Below, piece by piece: positions 13,884-22,002 of a stretch of DNA of 64,000 nt. The translations under genes were made by a program, and so were the position numbers. The DNA comes from Prochlorococcus sp. AG-347-B23 (lineage in GTDB: Bacteria > Cyanobacteriota > Cyanobacteriia > PCC-6307 > Cyanobiaceae). Location: the NCBI GenBank assembly GCA_003281715.1, contig QCBE01000005.1, forward strand, positions 1-64,000, in the 5' to 3' direction. The notes under the pieces are model-generated. The model was not told where the DNA came from. It did no database searches and worked only from the letters and a program-made list of their open reading frames with translations. The stretch's first letter is position 1. Every line of letters starts with the position of its first letter.

Positions 13884-13929
13884 TCATTTTTTTTTTCTCT
13901 TTTTCATTTGAATATGTGGAATTATTAAA

Positions 13930-15102
13930 TTGCCAAAACAAAAAAATATTGCTATTTTTTTTAAAATATTATATTTCATACAGTTGAATTTTCAAAGAAA
14001 ATTAATTTTATTAATACCGCTAATTTTTTCTTCAATTTCATATGCATCACCTGGTGAATACAACTTTGAAGAGATCGAATTTGAAGAAGTTGAATATAAG
14101 CAGGACATATATGTACCAAAAGACAAACTAGATGAATACATAATTAGAGGAGCAACTTATTCAACCAAATTTGTTCCATTGATGAATGATGGAGCCGCAG
14201 GAATTGAATATACGAGCATTATGGCTAATGATGCAAAAAAATATTTAGTAGATACTGGATTTAACTTTGCAAATTCAACTGTCAATAGTCAAATACAAAG
14301 CATTCCATTTTTTGCGCAAACATCAGTAAATATTTCAGGTGGTACAGAATCAGATACAAGCTTCTCAATAAATAGTTTGATGAAACTTGGAGAACTTGCA
14401 AAAGATGAAGAAGGCGATTTAAAAACTCTTGCATTCTCTCAAGCAAGGTTCGCTACTGCTACAAATGCAGAGGGTTCAACTACAAATCTAGGACTTGGGA
14501 TAAGGCATCGTCCAAATGATATATCAATGGTTGGAGCCAATGCCTTTTTGGATTACAGAATGACAGACTATAGCAACGCTCACAGCAGACTTGGATTAGG
14601 TGGAGAATATTTCTGGAAAGATTTTGAGTTTAGAAATAACTGGTATATGGCAATAACAGATGAGAAATCAATTACGGTTAAAGGTGTAAATTATAAAGAA
14701 AAAGTTGTTGATGGTTGGGATTTAGAAGTCGGTTACAGATTACCTAAAAAGCCTGAACTTGCATTCTTTGTCAGAGGTTTTAATTGGGACTATAAATATA
14801 CACAAGATAATTCAGGCTTGGAAGGTGCAGTCAGTTGGCAAGCTACTCCACATGTTGGTCTAGAAGCCTGGGTTTCTAATGAAATCGCATCAGCCTCAAC
14901 CACTCTTAATTCTGAGCTCCCAGGAACAGATGAAACATTTTTTGGTTTAAGAATGAATATTACCGGCACCCCAGTAACATTTGGCAAAAAGGATTATAAG
15001 AAAAATATGATCACTCAAATGATTCAACCAGTAAAACGTAAATATGATGTTCTATTAGAAAGATCCACCGGAAAATTTCAAAATAGAGCCAAAGGAGTTT
15101 AA
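13930..15102 (+). CDS. Inverse-autotransporter-type outer-membrane beta-barrel, copy 2
   Basis: 390 aa from a TTG start; an extended N-terminus leads to the signal peptide (..LLIPLIFSSISYA, about residue 40). From DKLDE onward it aligns without gaps worth noting to copy 1 at 5629, with the same barrel motifs (GLGIRHRP, GANAFLDY, RLGLGGEYFW, WDLEVGYRLP) and C-terminus RKYDVLLERS. It carries no passenger, and the partner gene starts 9 bp later. A paralogue brought in by a separate module rather than a tandem copy. Confidence 0.75.
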   Translation: MPKQKNIAIFFKILYFIQLNFQRKLILLIPLIFSSISYASPGEYNFEEIEFEEVEYKQDIYVPKDKLDEYIIRGATYSTKFVPLMNDGAAGIEYTSIMANDAKKYLVDTGFNFANSTVNSQIQSIPFFAQTSVNISGGTESDTSFSINSLMKLGELAKDEEGDLKTLAFSQARFATATNAEGSTTNLGLGIRHRPNDISMVGANAFLDYRMTDYSNAHSRLGLGGEYFWKDFEFRNNWYMAITDEKSITVKGVNYKEKVVDGWDLEVGYRLPKKPELAFFVRGFNWDYKYTQDNSGLEGAVSWQATPHVGLEAWVSNEIASASTTLNSELPGTDETFFGLRMNITGTPVTFGKKDYKKNMITQMIQPVKRKYDVLLERSTGKFQNRAKGV

Positions 15103-15111
15103 ATTTTATTT

Positions 15112-16050
15112 ATGAACTACTCACAATTTTCAAAAAAAATTTTATTACCCCTAAGTATTTTTGGGATATTATTAAATTATGAACCCTCTAAAGCTACTGA
15201 TTGGGAAGAAGATAATAGCTTAGTAACTTGTCAATCAAATCAAACAGATATGAGCGATGCTGCTGAAGGAAGTGATCATAACAAACCATTTTCATATAGT
15301 TCTACGTATACTCCTCCCCACGTAGGATGCTATACCACTCCAGAGGGTTACGAAATAACTATATATAAGCTTGGAATGTGTACATCAGATCCCTTCGATA
15401 GTACTGATGCAGATATAAACTTCTCTGACTCTTCCTGCGTTTGGACTATGGAATCTGAAGGAGGTTCTAAAGTAGATTTAGCTGCTAACTTGAACACAGG
15501 CATATCGTTACCATCTGCAAATACAAGACCTCCTAATGGGACCTATACTCATTTTGCTTTAGTTATGGGAGAAAATATAAGAATTAAGGGTTCTTACACT
15601 ACTACAGATGCAACTAATGGAGGTACTTTTTATACTAAACCCTCCCCAGATCCATCAACGACAAACTCATCTGGTTTATTTGATAAGAGTTTAAGTTCAG
15701 CTCAATTTTTTACTGAAGATTTTAATAATGGATCTGGATTTAAAGTTACAGGCTCTTGTGATTTTAATTACCAAAGAACTGTTACGGGAACAAATGCAGG
15801 TTTAGTCAGAGCAGTTGTTGCAAATAGTGCATTAGCTACATCAACCGACTGTACATCAGTATCAAGAATTGTTGGGGTTTATAAACCTAATACATCATTA
15901 GAAATTACGGACAGAACAAATGGTCTTGAGATACAATTCGTGGTTACAGGTTCAGGACTTTTTGTTGAAGGTGGAGGCCCTGGAGACTCAACTAATCAGC
16001 CAAATTGGGCTTATTCAGGTGATTTTGTTCCAACATTCAAAACGTTTTAA
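15112..16050 (+). CDS. Secreted partner of the barrel protein, copy 2
   Basis: 312 aa. Signal peptide to about residue 29 (..EPSKA). Cysteine-containing, Ser/Thr-rich mature protein. Shares with copy 1 the YEITIYKLGMC motif, ISLP..RPP, ITDRTNGLEIQ and the final FVPTFKTF, but is far more diverged than the barrels are, as expected for a surface-exposed protein. Confidence 0.65.
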   Translation: MNYSQFSKKILLPLSIFGILLNYEPSKATDWEEDNSLVTCQSNQTDMSDAAEGSDHNKPFSYSSTYTPPHVGCYTTPEGYEITIYKLGMCTSDPFDSTDADINFSDSSCVWTMESEGGSKVDLAANLNTGISLPSANTRPPNGTYTHFALVMGENIRIKGSYTTTDATNGGTFYTKPSPDPSTTNSSGLFDKSLSSAQFFTEDFNNGSGFKVTGSCDFNYQRTVTGTNAGLVRAVVANSALATSTDCTSVSRIVGVYKPNTSLEITDRTNGLEIQFVVTGSGLFVEGGGPGDSTNQPNWAYSGDFVPTFKTF

Positions 16051-16068
16051 AATAATTTAAAAAACATC

Positions 16069-16079
16069 GCCAACAAATT
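16069..16079. repeat. GCCAACAAATT word at right end of module 5
   Basis: Matches the left-end repeat GCCAACAAATA (13862) in 10 of 11 bases. A weaker AAACAAATA follows at about 16102. Confidence 0.5.
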
Positions 16080-16164
16080 AATAAAATAAAAACTTTTAAA
16101 TAAACAAATATATCGAGACTATTTAATCAAGGTCTTTAGACATAGTACCCTACTAGGTTTGTTA

Positions 16165-16211
16165 ATTGCTTTGGGAGTACTAGGTCGCAGGTTATAATCC
16201 TATATACCCGA
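16165..16211 (+). repeat. tRNA-Pro 3'-end fragment 6, degenerate
   Basis: ATTGCTTTGGGAGTACTAGG, then GGTTATAATCC and TATATACCCGA. The acceptor end is eroded. Boundary of modules 5 and 6. Confidence 0.75.
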
Positions 16212-16243
16212 TTGACTTCTCAGCAATCTCAAAATTTCGAAAA

Positions 16244-16265
16244 GCGATTATATAGCGATTATTTT
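16244..16265. repeat. Direct repeats GCGATTATATA, period 11
   Basis: GCGATTATATA is followed by GCGATTATTTT, 33 bp right of tRNA fragment 6. The preceding stretch (TTCTCAGCAATC) resembles that after fragment 2 (TTTTCAGCGAAT). Confidence 0.6.
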
Positions 16266-16388
16266 ATAAATTTGTACAACTTAGATCTATTGAAAGATAA
16301 AAAATTCTTGAATACTTATAATCTACTTCATAAGATATATTAAGATCATATTTTAGATACGTACTTACTAAGTAAATTATTACCTTTA

Positions 16389-17117
16389 ATGTTCTCTCCT
16401 TTAGGGATGGTTTTAACCTTCTTACTGGTTTTCATTTTTAGAAAAAAAGCAAAATTTATTTATTCAGCATTTATTTCCTTAATTATTTTTAGCAATGGAT
16501 TATTTGCTGATATTTTGTGGAGATTATTAGAATATCCATGGGAAAGGATAGATTATTCTTTAGTTGCCCCTTCAGATGGAATTGTTGTTTTGAGTAGTAT
16601 AAGGCATTTACCTCCAGGAAATACCAAAATAATTGAATGGAACGATCCAGACAGGTTTCTTGCTGGAATAGATCTTTATAAGGCGAATAAATCCAATAGA
16701 TTGATATTTACAGGAGGTATAAATCCGCTGACTGCAGATTTACCTCCTGAAGGGGATATATACATTCAGGAAGCAGTCTCGATTGGGCTTCCTAAAGAAG
16801 ATTTATATACTACATATCCTGTAAATAATACTCTTCAGGAAGCTAAAGCAATTAAGAAATTACTTAATAATGAGATACCCTTAATTCAAAAAAAAATCAT
16901 TTTAGTGACAAGTGCTTATCATATGAAAAGGGCAAAAAAAGTTTTCGAGAGTGAAGGTATAAGTGTTCAACCATATCCTGTAGATTTTAAAAGTAACAGA
17001 AGTTTTATCTCTTCATTACGAAATCCACTGAAATGGATGCCCAGTTCCTATTATTTACATCAAAGTTCTAGTGCAATTAGAGAAATTATTGGAAGAATTA
17101 TCTACCGAGCTTGGTAA
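16389..17117 (+). CDS. YdcF/SanA/ElyC-like DUF218 membrane protein
   Basis: 242 aa. Two N-terminal membrane helices (to about residue 45), then a DUF218 domain: DGIVVLSS, RFLAGIDLYKAN, LIFTGG, NTLQEAKAIKKLL, ILVTSAYHMKRAKKVF. This family acts in cell-envelope processes (ElyC, SanA) in other bacteria; the substrate is unknown. First gene of module 6, convergent with the flavoprotein gene. Confidence 0.75.
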   Translation: MFSPLGMVLTFLLVFIFRKKAKFIYSAFISLIIFSNGLFADILWRLLEYPWERIDYSLVAPSDGIVVLSSIRHLPPGNTKIIEWNDPDRFLAGIDLYKANKSNRLIFTGGINPLTADLPPEGDIYIQEAVSIGLPKEDLYTTYPVNNTLQEAKAIKKLLNNEIPLIQKKIILVTSAYHMKRAKKVFESEGISVQPYPVDFKSNRSFISSLRNPLKWMPSSYYLHQSSSAIREIIGRIIYRAW

Positions 17118-17167
17118 TAGATTTTTTTAACTAACCTCTTACTTAAATCTACTCTTATATAACCAGA

Positions 17168-18928
17168 TTATTCAAGCAGTTTATCTCTGATATCCTCTTC
17201 TCTTTTTGTATTTGCAATAATTATTTTTTGTTCCTTATTTAATTCTTTTAGAGGTACTTTAGAAATTTTTAAATTATCATCATCATCCATGCTTACTAAA
17301 CAATTAAATTGAAATAAGGGGTCAAGTAATGGGAAATCACTTCTTTGATGTGCGCCCCTACTCTCATTTCTTTGTAGTGCTGAATGAATTGTCGCTTTTG
17401 CACTAAACAAAGAAGATTGTAAATCAAAGATCAATGCTAGATCTTCGCAATTATATTGATCGATTCTTACATCTATATCACTAAATTTTGTTTTGATACT
17501 TTCAATTTTTGATAACCCCTCTAAAAGTAATGTCTCATTTTTAATCACCCCACAATATTTCCACATTATTAATCGCAATTCATTTTGAAGAGGCCTTACC
17601 AATTCATTACCATTTTTAATAAACTTATTTATATTTTCATGGGCAATGGCGATAGCTTTATTTGATCTCAATTGATGATCTATATTTTTTGAATATTTTG
17701 AAGCTGCCATACCAGCACGTCTTCCAAAAATAACAATTTCTGCCAAAGAATTACCACCCAAACGATTTGCTCCATGAAGCCCCCCTGCAACTTCCCCAGC
17801 AGCAAAAAGACCCTCTATGGAAGTAGATAAATTCTCTGGATTTACTAAAACTCCACCCATAGAATAGTGCGCAGTCGGTGCAACTTCCATTGGTGATTTT
17901 GAAATATCAAGCATTTGGGCTTCAAGAAATTGTCTGTATATGCTTGGCAGTTTTTCAATAATGAACTCTTTATTTTTATGACTTATATCAAGAAAAACAC
18001 CTCCATTTTTTGTTCCTCTGCCTTCAATTATTTCTGTATAGTTAGCAATTGCTACTCTATCTCTTGTTGATAATTCCATCCTTTTCGGATCATAATCCTT
18101 CATAAATCGTTCACCTTTATTATTTATTAACTTTCCACCCTCACCTCTTACCGCTTCAGTAACCAAAGTACCTTCAATTTCTTCAGGTAAGACCATTCCA
18201 GAAGGGTGGAATTGTACCATTTCCATATCTATTAATTCACATCCTCCTTTTAGACTTAAATAATAACCATCACCTGTATTTTCATTTTTTCTAGATGAAC
18301 TTTTTTTCCATAATCTTGTATGCCCTCCTGTACATAAGATAACCGCATCTGCTAAGTGAACAGTTCTCTCTGAAGTAGATAAATTAAATGACATTGCTCC
18401 AAAACACGTATTTTCCCTAATTAATAATTCAGTTACATATTGATTGTCATAAATAGGAATCTTTAAATCATCTGATTTTTTTAAAAGAGTTTTTAAAATT
18501 GATAATCCAGTAAAATCACCCGAATAACAAGTTCTGCGATATTTGTGTGCGCCAAAAAATCTTTGATCTAGTTTGCCACTTTTTAATTTTGCAAAGTTAG
18601 CTCCCCAGTTATCTAGTTCTTTCACTAATGATGGTGATTCTTTAGCCATTATTTCAACCTTTAAAGGATCCCCAATGCCATACCCCTCTAAATAAGTATC
18701 AATAAAATGCTGTTCCCATGAGTCTTCTTTATCTAAGTTCCCTAAAGCGGCGTTAATACCTCCTGCTGCTAAGACGGTATGAGCGTCTGTCTTCGGTCTT
18801 TTTCCCAGAATACATACATCGAGACCAGATTTTTTAATCTCAATAGCAGATCTTAAACCAGCTCCCCCACATCCAATCACGAGAACATTTGATATATGAG
18901 TGAGATGGTCTTTAACAGGCAATTTCAA
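17168..18928 (-). CDS. SdhA/FrdA-type flavoprotein
   Basis: 586 aa, the length of succinate dehydrogenase/fumarate reductase flavoproteins. FAD fold VLVIGCGGAGLRSAIE at the N-terminus, RRTCYSGDFTG near the flavin site, MVQFHPSG, EAVRGEGGKLINN, APTAHYSMGGV and LGGNSLAEIVIFGRRAG. No iron-sulfur or membrane-anchor subunit lies nearby, so it may act alone or with subunits encoded elsewhere. L-aspartate oxidase is a related alternative. It lies between tRNA fragments 6 and 7. Confidence 0.75.
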   Translation of the reverse strand: MKLPVKDHLTHISNVLVIGCGGAGLRSAIEIKKSGLDVCILGKRPKTDAHTVLAAGGINAALGNLDKEDSWEQHFIDTYLEGYGIGDPLKVEIMAKESPSLVKELDNWGANFAKLKSGKLDQRFFGAHKYRRTCYSGDFTGLSILKTLLKKSDDLKIPIYDNQYVTELLIRENTCFGAMSFNLSTSERTVHLADAVILCTGGHTRLWKKSSSRKNENTGDGYYLSLKGGCELIDMEMVQFHPSGMVLPEEIEGTLVTEAVRGEGGKLINNKGERFMKDYDPKRMELSTRDRVAIANYTEIIEGRGTKNGGVFLDISHKNKEFIIEKLPSIYRQFLEAQMLDISKSPMEVAPTAHYSMGGVLVNPENLSTSIEGLFAAGEVAGGLHGANRLGGNSLAEIVIFGRRAGMAASKYSKNIDHQLRSNKAIAIAHENINKFIKNGNELVRPLQNELRLIMWKYCGVIKNETLLLEGLSKIESIKTKFSDIDVRIDQYNCEDLALIFDLQSSLFSAKATIHSALQRNESRGAHQRSDFPLLDPLFQFNCLVSMDDDDNLKISKVPLKELNKEQKIIIANTKREEDIRDKLLE

Positions 18929-19092
18929 ATCTAACTAGTAATGTAATTTTAACTCTTCATTTTTACAAAATATAAATGATTTTAATATTCTAAATATTGT
19001 CAAATTTTGCTTAAATTGTCCGAAAAAACCACTCAAAATTAAGCAATTAATTAGCTATTCCTTTAAAACCTTTTGTTGTACTAGAACTATTT

Positions 19093-19139
19093 AGTGCTTT
19101 CGGAGCACTATGTCGCAGTTTCAAATCCTGTTACCCAGA
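19093..19139 (+). repeat. tRNA-Pro 3'-end fragment 7, degenerate
   Basis: AGTGCTTTCGGAGCACT, then GTTTCAAATCC and TGTTACCCAGA; the anticodon itself is changed. It is followed by a weak GAAAG..CTTTC hairpin like those after fragments 1, 4 and 5. Upstream TTGCTTAAATTGTC is shared with the sequence before fragment 2. Right edge of the island. Confidence 0.75.
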
Positions 19140-19316
19140 ATCTAATAAACCAAGTAATACTTGAAAGTTTCCCAGTCTTTCTTTTATTGTCTGCAATCTC
19201 ATATTAATAAAAGAACTCTAGGGAAGGCTCTAGTATCTAGGGAGATTCTGAAAAGGTGCATAATTAATAACAATAAAATAGAAATTTCATGGCTCGTCAA
19301 AATTAAAATTACTGAT

Positions 19317-19571
19317 TTAAAGAATTGGATATGCTATCCAACCAAATAAGCTGTAATTAATAATGACAGCCATGAAGCCTATCATTGCAAGTCTTCCATT
19401 AGTTCTTTCCGCAATAAACCAATAGCTATTTGGCCATTCAAATTTAGTGGCATTAGATATTTGATCTTCTGAAAGGGATGCCTTTTTGGGATTATTGTCC
19501 TGATCTAGATAGTAATTACTATCTGGGTAGTAGCTTTCGCTTCGGATATTGTCTTCTTTTTTTTCAATCAT
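19317..19571 (-). CDS. High-light-inducible protein (Hli), 84 aa
   Basis: Start taken at the ATG at 19571; the track starts 22 codons earlier at a non-ATG codon. The C-terminal helix AERTNGRLAMIGFMAVIINY is the one-helix chlorophyll-binding motif (E..NGR.AMIGF). It is closest to the 42-aa Hli at 38876 (shared NY.LFGWI). Hli proteins protect photosystems and bind chlorophyll during stress. Confidence 0.85.
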   Translation of the reverse strand: MIEKKEDNIRSESYYPDSNYYLDQDNNPKKASLSEDQISNATKFEWPNSYWFIAERTNGRLAMIGFMAVIINYSLFGWIAYPIL

Positions 19572-19830
19572 TTTATCAGAGATTTTAATTTTATATATCT
19601 TAAAAACTAAAAAGGCAAATAGGGTAAAAAGACACATCTATGATTGAAAATCCATCTAAAAGAAGAAGTAATTCGTTCCTTTTTGTAAATTAAAATAAAT
19701 TAATCTTCCCTTTCCGTATTCGAAGTAAGTTAATTATCAGCAAACATATTATTTGAATGTCTTCAACATTTCACATTATTCATCATGAATTCAAAGTAGG
19801 AAAATCTGTAAAATAGTGGGGGAAAGTTAA

Positions 19831-20553
19831 TTAGTCATATATTTTTGAAGAGTTTTCGAGTAAACCTTCTAATTCTAGGAGTTCTTCTTTAGTAAATTCG
19901 CGATATTTCCCGGTTGGTACGTCTAGCTTAATATTCATAATTCTTACACGCTTTAATGATCTTACTCTATAACCTAAAGACTCACACATTCTCCTAATTT
20001 GACGGTTAAGTCCCTGCGTGAGAATGATTTTAAATTTTTTTGGCCCTAATTGTTTTACAAAACAATCCTTAGTTATGGTGTCTAATATTTCAACTCCATT
20101 ACTCATTCTTTGAATAAAGTCTCCATTAATTGGACGATTAACGCATACAACGTATTCTTTTTCATGATTATTTCTTGCTCTAAGAATTTTATTTACAATA
20201 TCTCCATCGTCAGTTAAAAAAATTAATCCCTCACTAAGTTTATCCAATCTTCCAATAGGAAAAATTCTTTTTGGATATTTAATAAAATCTATAACATTAT
20301 TGGGTTCAACTCTTCTATCAGTTGTACAAACAATTCCGATAGGTTTATTAAAAGCTAAGTATATTTTTTTTTGTTTTATTGATTTATCTACTCTTTGACC
20401 TTTAACTTTTACTTGATCACCTTCTTCCACCTTGGTCCCCATTTCGGGAATTTTACCATTTATGCTCACTTTTCCTTGTTCGATAAGTTTATCAGCTTCT
20501 CTTCTAGAACAGTACCCGACTTCACTCAAATATTTATTAATCCTTATAGCCAT
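19831..20553 (-). CDS. RluF/RsuA-family pseudouridine synthase
   Basis: 240 aa. N-terminal S4 RNA-binding domain (INKYLSEVGYCSRREADKLI, then GKVSINGK). Catalytic domain with FPIGRLDKLSEGLIFLTDDGD, whose Asp is the nucleophile, and GLNRQIRRMCE. Family RsuA/RluB/RluE/RluF; RluF-like by overall pattern. Modifies uridine in ribosomal RNA. Confidence 0.85.
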   Translation of the reverse strand: MAIRINKYLSEVGYCSRREADKLIEQGKVSINGKIPEMGTKVEEGDQVKVKGQRVDKSIKQKKIYLAFNKPIGIVCTTDRRVEPNNVIDFIKYPKRIFPIGRLDKLSEGLIFLTDDGDIVNKILRARNNHEKEYVVCVNRPINGDFIQRMSNGVEILDTITKDCFVKQLGPKKFKIILTQGLNRQIRRMCESLGYRVRSLKRVRIMNIKLDVPTGKYREFTKEELLELEGLLENSSKIYD

Positions 20554-20592
20554 TTTGATATTTTTTTCTGCTTTAAAATAAATTAATTGACC

Positions 20593-20850
20593 TTATTTTA
20601 AATCGGTTGTCAATATTACTTTCCTAAGTCTTTTAACAATTAAAAATTTAAATTTAGTAGATAAACTTATAAGATTGTTAATTAAACATAAGTTATTCAA
20701 ATCGTATAAAGTAGCCTTTTTTACCAAATAAGTTTCTGTATTTACAAATGAATATTTTTGCCCTTGAAAACCTTCTAAAAAATACTTTTTCTTGAAATAA
20801 AGATTGACAAGACATTCATTAAAAAAACTTCTATAAAATATTAACTTCAT
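20593..20850 (-). CDS. Doubtful 85-aa ORF
   Basis: Leu/Phe/Lys-rich with no recognisable domain. It fills the gap between divergent genes. It may be a chance ORF in AT-rich DNA. Confidence 0.25.
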   Translation of the reverse strand: MKLIFYRSFFNECLVNLYFKKKYFLEGFQGQKYSFVNTETYLVKKATLYDLNNLCLINNLISLSTKFKFLIVKRLRKVILTTDLK

Positions 20851-20858
20851 TTATAGGT

Positions 20859-21167
20859 ATGTTTCTAACAAACAAAACTCGTTTGAAAATTAAAGATATC
20901 GTTAAGAGAATTTCAATAGACGAGAAAGTTTCATTAGAGGAAAGAATTTATGTAGAAAAATTTGCAAAACATAATTCAACGATATGGACGTGGCTTAAGA
21001 AAGCAAACAGCTTAAGAAGATATGGGAAGCAAAATTCAGACGGAATAAACGGGTTAATCCAATCACTTGGGCTTGATGGTTTAGAAACTGAAAATCATTT
21101 TGATCCTAAGAATGATGACATTGCTGATTGGTTTAGTGGATCGCCAGATTGGGTAAGGAGAAGCTAA
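20859..21167 (+). CDS. Conserved-type small helical protein, unknown
   Basis: 102 aa. Basic N-terminal half (TRLKIKDIVKRISIDEKVSLEERIYVEKFAKHNSTIW.. in pieces), acidic C-terminus with DDIADWF and SPDWVRR. No signal or membrane segment. Convergent, overlapping the end of the 21164 gene by 4 bp. Function unknown. Confidence 0.6.
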   Translation: MFLTNKTRLKIKDIVKRISIDEKVSLEERIYVEKFAKHNSTIWTWLKKANSLRRYGKQNSDGINGLIQSLGLDGLETENHFDPKNDDIADWFSGSPDWVRRS

Positions 21168-21424
21168 TTAACTCTTTTTTTTATCCAAACTTCATCAGTC
21201 TTCCTCCATCCCTGAGAGAGCAATCTTTCATAAATTTCTCTAGCCAAGTCTATATCTAAAGAAACTGTTGTTGTTATTACAGGTGGTTCTTTCCCAAAGA
21301 TACCAACTATTTTTCCAGTATCTATAAACATATACTCAAAAACTCCATCAATACTCTTATCGTTTTTTATAAATCTTTTAACTTCTGATTTATTTGAATT
21401 AATCAACCAATGAGACTTAGCCAT
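21164..21424 (-). CDS. DUF1651-like small protein
   Basis: 86 aa from the ATG at 21424. SHWLINSNKSEVKRF, a central strand region, then IDLAREIYERLLSQGWRKTD, the A..(Y/W)..L...GW ending typical of DUF1651-like picocyanobacterial proteins. The start lies 2 bp after the stop of the 57-aa CxxC gene, so the two form a mini-operon. Role unknown. Confidence 0.5.
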   Translation of the reverse strand: MAKSHWLINSNKSEVKRFIKNDKSIDGVFEYMFIDTGKIVGIFGKEPPVITTTVSLDIDLAREIYERLLSQGWRKTDEVWIKKRVN

Positions 21425-21426
21425 TA

Positions 21427-21600
21427 TCAAATATTTGCTCTAAAATTTTTTGATTTTCTGGTTCCTCCATATGAATAATGGTTTTCTTTTGAAACAACAT
21501 ACCAACACTTTTTGCAGCAAAAAATCCAACTTTTATAGTTAACAGATTTCACTCTGTAATGAATTAAATCTAACTTTTTGCATAAATCACAATTTTTCAT
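21427..21600 (-). CDS. 57-aa zinc-ribbon-like protein
   Basis: Missed by the track cutoff. MKNCDLCKKLDLIHYR.. and IFCCKKCWYVV give two CxxC pairs about 20 residues apart, which suggests a structural zinc site. Basic tail. Just upstream of the DUF1651-like gene. Confidence 0.55.
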   Translation of the reverse strand: MKNCDLCKKLDLIHYRVKSVNYKSWIFCCKKCWYVVSKENHYSYGGTRKSKNFRANI

Positions 21601-22002
21601 TTATTAACTGAGTATTTGGTCAAGGTATTTGTTATTTAAATATTATTCATTTGTAGGCTCATGGGAAGATAAGTTAACAACATTAAAATTACTTTTTCAT
21701 CATTTTTAGAAATTACATATAGAGAATTTTGTTTCTTAATCCATAAATTACATGCTCCAAATGAGGATAATTTGGCTCTTTATCAATAATCCAATAAGCT
21801 AGCCCATTAAATAATTCTTTTTTAATTTCTTTAGTCAAAACAACAAATAATAAATATAATTCCAATACTAAAAATTAAGCCTCACCTCTGCGAGTTAACA
21901 GTCAATTAATTTATTACTCTAGTAATGCCAAATCAACCAAAATAATCCACATCAATAAACATCCCTATCAATACTATTGATGGCATTATTAATACTTTTC
22001 AT
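21601..22002. other. 400-bp stretch with at most one micro-ORF
   Basis: The only candidate is a minus-strand 41-aa ORF at 21713-21838 (TTG start, ELFNGLAYWIIDKEPNYPH). A TTGACTGTTAAC-type palindrome lies upstream of it near 21890-21905. Otherwise nothing recognised. Confidence 0.35.

Larger units (their letters stand above)
13739..16211. mobile_element. Module 5: minimal barrel/partner cassette
   Basis: 2.5 kb between tRNA fragments 5 and 6 containing only the beta-barrel gene and its secreted partner. The repeat word GCCAACAAAT occurs at both inner ends (13862-13883 and 16069-16079), so it looks like a single transferred unit. Confidence 0.6.
1..19139. mobile_element. Mosaic island of tRNA-Pro-fragment-bounded modules
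   Basis: Seven copies of a tRNA-Pro(UGG) 3'-end sequence lie at 525, 3010, 5432, 11081, 13739, 16165 and 19093, all in the same orientation, with unrelated cargo between them. Each has short direct repeats or other shared sequence beside it. This is what stepwise integration of elements into a tRNA 3' end produces. Repeats derived from the tRNA-Pro 3' end and tRNA-targeted tycheposons are known in Prochlorococcus. Here no complete recombinase is visible, only an N-terminal fragment at the left edge. The left boundary lies outside the window. Confidence 0.7.
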
